A stretch of DNA of 64,000 bases, taken from contig NZ_JAOEFD010000006.1 of NCBI RefSeq assembly GCF_025420485.1, positions 99,675 to 163,674 of the forward strand, given 5' to 3'. This DNA is from Nesterenkonia marinintestina (GTDB taxonomy: Bacteria; Actinomycetota; Actinomycetes; Actinomycetales; Micrococcaceae). The stretch's first letter is position 1. Each line of letters starts with the position of its first letter. The translations under genes and the position numbers were made by a program. The notes under the pieces are model-generated. The model did not search any database. It was not told the origin of the DNA and saw only the letters and a list, made by a program, of their open reading frames with translations. This document shows, piece by piece, positions 60,367-64,000 of this stretch.

Positions 60367-61152
60367 ATGTCCGCTCACCAGGAACAGGTCAACAGCCCCG
60401 GGTACGTGCACATCTCAGTGCGCAACGCCGCGCGCCGAGCTGAGCTCGCCCGCCGGGTCCGCAGCGGGCCCGACCGCGGCCGCCGCCGTGGATCGGACGC
60501 CCCGGTTCCTGTGATGGCCCACAACGGAGGAGGGCCCCAGATGGTCCAGTCGGACGTCGTCGCGCGCGGCTTCGTGGTCTACGTCGGCCTCGACGAGGAC
60601 TCGGCCTCGGCCGCCGGCACCTCGCTGCACAAGATCGCCTCCGAACTGCGCGACTACGTGGAGACCCTGTCCGCCGACTCCCAGGTCCACATCGCGATGG
60701 CCATGGCCTCGGCGGCCGCCGAGGGCAGCGATCTCGACGTCGTCCGCCAGGCGCTCGGAGATCCGACGGTCACACACCGCGTGGGCGAACCGGTCGCCGT
60801 GGCCGCTCCGCAGACGCCGAGCAACGTCGGTGTGCTCATCGACCTCTCGCGTCGGGAGGTCAAGCTCGACGGCGAGGCCCTGAACCTCACCTTTAAGGAG
60901 TTCGAGCTGCTGAACTTCCTGGTCGAGAACGGTACGCGCACCGTCGGCCGGGAGGAGCTGCTGCACACGCTGTGGCGCAGCACCGACCCCGACCAGATGC
61001 CCAACGAGCGGACCATCGACGTGCACATCCGGCGCCTGCGCTCCAAGCTGGGACGCCTGGCCAACACCGTGCGCACCGTACGAGGGCAGGGATACCGCTT
61101 CTACGAGCACCCCGAGGTCGTCGTCTGGGCCGCACCCGAGTACAGCATCTGA
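60367..61152 (+). CDS. Winged-helix DNA-binding regulator lacking a receiver domain
   Basis: Predicted transcription factor with an OmpR/PhoB-type C-terminal DNA-binding domain (about 155-250: VKLDGEALNLTFKEFELLNFL, RTIDVHIRRLRSKLG, VRTVRGQGYRFYE). Instead of a phosphoreceiver it has a different N-terminal domain (ARGFVVYVGLDEDSASAAGTSL) that I do not recognise. The length is 261 residues from ATG 60367. ATG 60541 has a much better Shine-Dalgarno (GGAGGAGGG, 6 bases upstream) and would give 203 residues, so the start is uncertain. Followed by sixA 22 bases later. Confidence 0.85.
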   Translation: MSAHQEQVNSPGYVHISVRNAARRAELARRVRSGPDRGRRRGSDAPVPVMAHNGGGPQMVQSDVVARGFVVYVGLDEDSASAAGTSLHKIASELRDYVETLSADSQVHIAMAMASAAAEGSDLDVVRQALGDPTVTHRVGEPVAVAAPQTPSNVGVLIDLSRREVKLDGEALNLTFKEFELLNFLVENGTRTVGREELLHTLWRSTDPDQMPNERTIDVHIRRLRSKLGRLANTVRTVRGQGYRFYEHPEVVVWAAPEYSI

Positions 61153-61174
61153 ATCCGCTCGGTAGCCTGGAGGC

Positions 61175-61684
61175 ATGACTGCGCCCGCTCAGCTGCTGAT
61201 CCTGCGCCACGCGAAGGCCGGCCACGCCTTCGACGGCGACGATGCCGCCCGCACCCTGACCGACCGCGGGGCCGACCAGGCCCGGACGGTCGGTCGCAGG
61301 CTCGCCGACGAGGGCTTCCATGCCGACCACATCATCTGCTCGGATGCCATGCGCACCCGACAGACCGCCGTGTGGGTCTGTCACGAACTGGGGGAGGATG
61401 CCTCGACCCCCTACCTCGACCCGCGGCTCTACCTGGCCGATCCCGCGACCATGCTCGCGGTGATCAATGAGACTCCGGAGACGGTGCGCACGCTGCTGGT
61501 GGTCGCCCACATGCCGGGTGTCCAGGAGTTGTCGATGCGTCTGGCGGCACCGGAGTCGGAGGAGGACCCGGTCCTGCGGATGGCAGGCTCGTTCCCGACC
61601 TCCGGGCTGGCCCGGTTCGAGGTCGACGGCCCGTGGGCCGAGCTCGACGGCCGCGACGCGCGGCTCACCGACTTCTGGGACTGA
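61175..61684 (+). CDS. sixA: SixA-type phosphohistidine phosphatase
   Basis: Histidine phosphatase superfamily member of the SixA branch, which removes phosphate from phosphohistidine proteins. The 169 residues begin with LLILRHAKAGHAF (Arg11, His12); ICSDAMRTRQTA and VVAHMPGVQEL provide the other catalytic Arg and His. TAGCCT (61163-61168) lies 6 bases before ATG 61175. It ends 22 bases from the convergent HPr gene, a suggestive neighbour since E. coli SixA acts on a phosphohistidine of the nitrogen PTS. Confidence 0.88.
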   Translation: MTAPAQLLILRHAKAGHAFDGDDAARTLTDRGADQARTVGRRLADEGFHADHIICSDAMRTRQTAVWVCHELGEDASTPYLDPRLYLADPATMLAVINETPETVRTLLVVAHMPGVQELSMRLAAPESEEDPVLRMAGSFPTSGLARFEVDGPWAELDGRDARLTDFWD

Positions 61685-61706
61685 GGGGGGACGCCGCCCG
61701 TCCGGG

Positions 61707-61979
61707 TCAGTCGTCCTGCTCGGTCTCCAGGATCTCGACGAGCTTGTCGAGGGACTCCTCCGCGCCGTCGCCCTCGGCGGTGAGCACCACCTTCTCGCCG
61801 TGCTCGGCGCCGATGCCCATCAGGCCCAGGATGCTTCCGGCCTCGAACTTCTCCTCCGGGGAGTCGGCCTTGGCGATGCTGACCTCCACCGGCTGCTGGC
61901 CGGCGGCCTCGGCGAAGACTGCTGCGGGCCGTGCGTGCAGGCCGGCCTTCGAACCGATCGTCGCGGTCCTCTCTGCCAT
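61707..61979 (-). CDS. ptsH: Phosphocarrier protein HPr
   Basis: Histidine phosphocarrier between enzyme I and sugar-specific EII proteins. The 90 residues include phospho-His15 in GLHARPAAVFA and EAGSILGLMGIGAEHG, with Ser49 at the position that HPr kinase modifies in Firmicutes; actinobacteria generally lack that kinase. AAGGAGC lies 9 bases before ATG 61979; a -10 TAGAAT (62044-62049, minus strand) gives a leader of about 57 nt. It lies 118 bases downstream of ptsI. Confidence 0.97.
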   Translation of the reverse strand: MAERTATIGSKAGLHARPAAVFAEAAGQQPVEVSIAKADSPEEKFEAGSILGLMGIGAEHGEKVVLTAEGDGAEESLDKLVEILETEQDD

Positions 61980-62043
61980 GGTGATGCTCCTTCTCGACGG
62001 TGCCGTCGTGCTGATGTAGTCGTGATGGTGTCGTGGTGCTGTG

Positions 62044-62049
62044 ATTCTA
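62044..62049 (-). promoter_or_regulatory. -10 box for ptsH
   Basis: TAGAAT on the minus strand between ptsI and ptsH; downstream the leader has several CACGAC direct repeats. Suggests that ptsH has its own promoter besides read-through from ptsI. Confidence 0.35.
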
Positions 62050-62097
62050 CGTTCCGACCGGAGCCGACGGCGGTCACCCGCGCGCCGGTCCTCCGGA

Positions 62098-63846
62098 TCA
62101 GCCGAGCCCGAGCTCGGTCAGGGCCGGGATGCGCTCGGCGACGGCGGCCCGGGCCTCGTCCGATCCGCGCGCTGCGGTCGCGACCGCGGCGAGCTCGCGG
62201 GTCTGCTCGGCGGTCAGTGTGCGCAGCACGGCGGCCACATCGGCCAACGAGGCCGGACTCATGGACAAGGATGTCACGCCGAGTCCGATGAGCACCGGAG
62301 CGAGCACAGGGTCGCCGGCCGCCTCGCCGCACACTCCGACCGGCCCGGAGGAGCCCTGACCGGTCGCACCGACCAGATTGAGCACCGCGGGCTGCCAGGC
62401 GTCGTTGAGCTCGGCCAGTGAGCCCAGCATCCGGTCCGAGGCCATCGTGTACTGCGTGAGGTCGTTGGTCCCGATGGACACGAAGTCGACCTCTGCGGTG
62501 ATCCGGTCGGCGCACAGTGCGGCCGCCGGCACCTCGACCATGACTCCCGGAGTCTCCAGACCCGCCTCCTCGGTCAGGCGGCGAAACTCGGCGGCCTCGT
62601 CCGCGGTGGCGATCATGGGGGCCATGACCCAGACCTCCACGTCGGGGACCGCGGCGGCGGCCTCAGCGACGGCGGCCAGCTGCCGGGCCAGCACACCGGG
62701 TACGGAGCGTTCGGTGCGGAAGCCGCGCACCCCCAGGGCGGGGTTGGGCTCCTCGGCGTCGGTGAGGAAGGGCAGCGGCTTGTCAGCACCGGCGTCCAGG
62801 GTGCGCAGCACGACCTTCGGTGCGGCGCTCCCCTCACCGCCGGCCTGCTCCTCAGCGTCGCCGGCCGGCTCCTCACGGCCGGAGAACGCCTCGAAGACCT
62901 CGCGGTAGGCGGCGACCTGCTCGTCGTGACCGGGTTCGGAGTCGCGGTCGAAGAACAGGAACTCGGTGCGGAACAGTCCGACCCCCTGGGCCAGCTGCTC
63001 GGCCGCCGCCCGGGCGTCGGCGCCGTTGCCCACGTTGGCGCGCAGCGGCACGGCCGTGCCGTCCGCAAGCCGGCCGTCGCCGTCGAAGGCCTGGATCGTC
63101 GCACGGCGCGCGGCGAAGGCCTCGACCTCGGCACGCAGCTCCTCGGTGACCTGGGTGTGCACCGCACCGGCGCCGCCGTCGACGTGGACCTCGGTGCCGT
63201 CGGGGACCTCCAACACCCCGCGGGCGGCGACCACGGCCGGCAGGCTCAGCGACCGCGCGATGATCGCAGTATGGGACTGCGGTCCGCCCTCGGAGGTGAC
63301 GAGAGCGACGACCTTCGCAGGGTCCAATGTGGCCGTGTCTGCCGGAGCGAGGTCCTCGGCCAGCAGGACGAAGGGTCGGTCGCTGTGCGGGATGCCCGGG
63401 GGAGTGACCCCTCGCAGCTCCGCCACCACCCGGTCCCGGACGTCGCGGACGTCGCGCTGACGTTCGGCCATCTTTCCGCCGAGCTTGGCGAACATCCCGG
63501 TGACCTCCTCGGCGGCGTCCCAGAAGGCGCGCTCCGAGGTGGCGCCGTCGGCGATCCGCCTCTTAGCCGCCTTCAGCAGCATCGAGTCGGTGGCCATCAT
63601 GGCGGTGGCCTCGAGGACGCCGGCGGCGTCCCCCTCGGCCTCGGCCGCGCGGGCCTTCAGGGAGGCGGCGACGGCCGCCGTCGCCCGAGTGACCGCTTCG
63701 ACGGCCTGCTCCTCGCCGACGGAGGCGTCACGTCGTGCCTCACCGGGTGGGGAGACGGGGTCCGGCATCGACAGGACCGGTCCGACGACCCGTCCTGGGC
63801 AGACGCCGACGCCTGAGTACTCGGCCTTCAGCTCGGTGGTGCTCAT
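62098..63846 (-). CDS. ptsI: PTS enzyme I (phosphoenolpyruvate-protein phosphotransferase)
   Basis: Takes phosphate from phosphoenolpyruvate and passes it to HPr. I chose ATG 63846 (MSTTELKAEYSGVGVCPGRV), preceded by GAGGAG, giving 582 residues; an upstream in-frame start at 63936 adds a non-conserved Arg-rich segment. Phospho-His192 is in SEGGPQSHTAIIARSL. The PEP-binding half shows RTEFLFFDRD, VVLRTLDAGADKPLPF, FVSIGTNDLTQYTMASDR and the catalytic Cys in GVCGEAAGDP. An insertion rich in Glu/Gly (EEPAGDAEEQAGGEGSA) lies before KVVLRTLD. Confidence 0.97.
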   Translation of the reverse strand: MSTTELKAEYSGVGVCPGRVVGPVLSMPDPVSPPGEARRDASVGEEQAVEAVTRATAAVAASLKARAAEAEGDAAGVLEATAMMATDSMLLKAAKRRIADGATSERAFWDAAEEVTGMFAKLGGKMAERQRDVRDVRDRVVAELRGVTPPGIPHSDRPFVLLAEDLAPADTATLDPAKVVALVTSEGGPQSHTAIIARSLSLPAVVAARGVLEVPDGTEVHVDGGAGAVHTQVTEELRAEVEAFAARRATIQAFDGDGRLADGTAVPLRANVGNGADARAAAEQLAQGVGLFRTEFLFFDRDSEPGHDEQVAAYREVFEAFSGREEPAGDAEEQAGGEGSAAPKVVLRTLDAGADKPLPFLTDAEEPNPALGVRGFRTERSVPGVLARQLAAVAEAAAAVPDVEVWVMAPMIATADEAAEFRRLTEEAGLETPGVMVEVPAAALCADRITAEVDFVSIGTNDLTQYTMASDRMLGSLAELNDAWQPAVLNLVGATGQGSSGPVGVCGEAAGDPVLAPVLIGLGVTSLSMSPASLADVAAVLRTLTAEQTRELAAVATAARGSDEARAAVAERIPALTELGLG

Positions 63847-63912
63847 ATCTGCGGGCTCCTCTTCGGCACGAGTGCGGCGCGGCGGCATCGCCCGGGCGGT
63901 GCGGTGGCCCCG

Positions 63913-63939
63913 CCGGTGGTGTCCAGAATCTACCACCGG
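63913..63939. promoter_or_regulatory. ptsI promoter with inverted repeat over the -10
   Basis: CCGGTGGT (63913-63920) and ACCACCGG (63932-63939) form a perfect inverted repeat with an 11-base centre. The minus-strand -10 box TAGATT (63927-63932) lies within it, 75 bases before the ptsI ATG. This is the position of a repressor operator. Confidence 0.45.
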
Positions 63940-64000
63940 ATCCCATCCGGGCGGAGGGGCTCATGCGGTGGTTGCGGACTCCTGCGTCGCCGCGCGGGCC

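Noticed and set aside
60526..60541. Separate gene start at 60541 with an excellent Shine-Dalgarno.
   Set aside because: It is in frame with the winged-helix regulator, so I record it as an alternative start and not as a second gene.
63961..64000. Possible 3' end of a minus-strand gene (open frame ending TGA at 63961-63963, C-terminus ARAATQESATTA).
   Set aside because: Only 12 codons are visible before the window edge, which is too short to tell from chance in GC-rich DNA.

Overview
The window is high-GC bacterial chromosome with densely packed genes, many 4-base ATGA/GTGA overlaps, frequent GTG starts and -10 boxes of the form TANNNT. Gene content points to Actinomycetota, order Micrococcales. 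The clues are an acyl-CoA carboxylase operon with an epsilon subunit, GuaB3, a two-domain Nnr, an Rv1264-type adenylate cyclase, a class II tRNA-Ser and the block glmM-coaA-glmS-acpS-nnr-alr-tsaE-tsaB-rimI-tsaD. A Micrococcaceae-like host is my best inference; I did no phylogeny. Almost everything is core or near-core metabolism. I see no insertion sequence, prophage, integrase, CRISPR array or rRNA operon.

Layout. 1-4711: sugar transport (5'-truncated sugar porter, mannitol PTS mtlA, mtlD). 4712-5979: rplM-rpsI behind a near-consensus promoter and a 230-nt structured leader. 6157-9773: ppk2, glmM and a CapA-like protein. 9850-11569: mscL and coaA, with coaA divergent from glmS through overlapping promoters. 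11593-19685: glmS-acpS-nnr-alr-tsaE, then tsaB-rimI-tsaD (amino sugars, cofactor repair, D-alanine, t6A tRNA modification). 19675-25763: a GCS2-type ligase, a GH3 lipoprotein, a THUMP-like methyltransferase and chrA. 25832-32364: accD-accE-maf-accBC on the minus strand, divergent from an SDR and birA, so carboxylase and its biotin ligase are neighbours. 32480-39215: bPH2 membrane protein, adenylate cyclase, PP2C phosphatase, ligA, an inositol monophosphatase and a GNAT. 39311-44135: gatC-gatA-gatB, fructosamine-kinase-like protein and LMW phosphatase. 44148-47469: CPBP protease, AGCS symporter, universal stress protein. 47686-49642: groES-groL with a perfect CIRCE element. 50031-53497: guaB, tenA-like, guaB3. 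53588-56415: small lipoprotein, a 37-codon leaderless ORF, a CDF transporter and a DAACS symporter. 56551-60155: tRNA-Ser(CGA), GNAT, apt, alcohol dehydrogenase, tadA, upp. 60367-63846: a receiver-less winged-helix regulator, a SixA-type phosphohistidine phosphatase, HPr and enzyme I.

How the parts work together. The PTS phosphorelay (EI and HPr at the right end) would energise the mannitol EIICBA at the left end. glmM and glmS make UDP-GlcNAc precursors, and alr supplies D-alanine for the wall. accD/E/BC with birA form a complete biotin-dependent carboxylase module. tsaE/B/D form the t6A synthase core.

The most interesting signals are regulatory or small-scale. About a dozen genes appear to be transcribed without leaders. 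coaA and glmS have overlapping face-to-face -10 boxes. The tsaE-tsaB gap holds competing inverted repeats. A probable operator pair flanks the acc promoter. There is a candidate ~180-nt sRNA, a 30-bp hairpin, a 15-bp minisatellite inside rimI and a cationic 37-residue ORF. SixA lies beside HPr/EI, and a fructosamine-kinase-like gene lies beside an LMW phosphatase. No clearly novel multi-gene system is visible.
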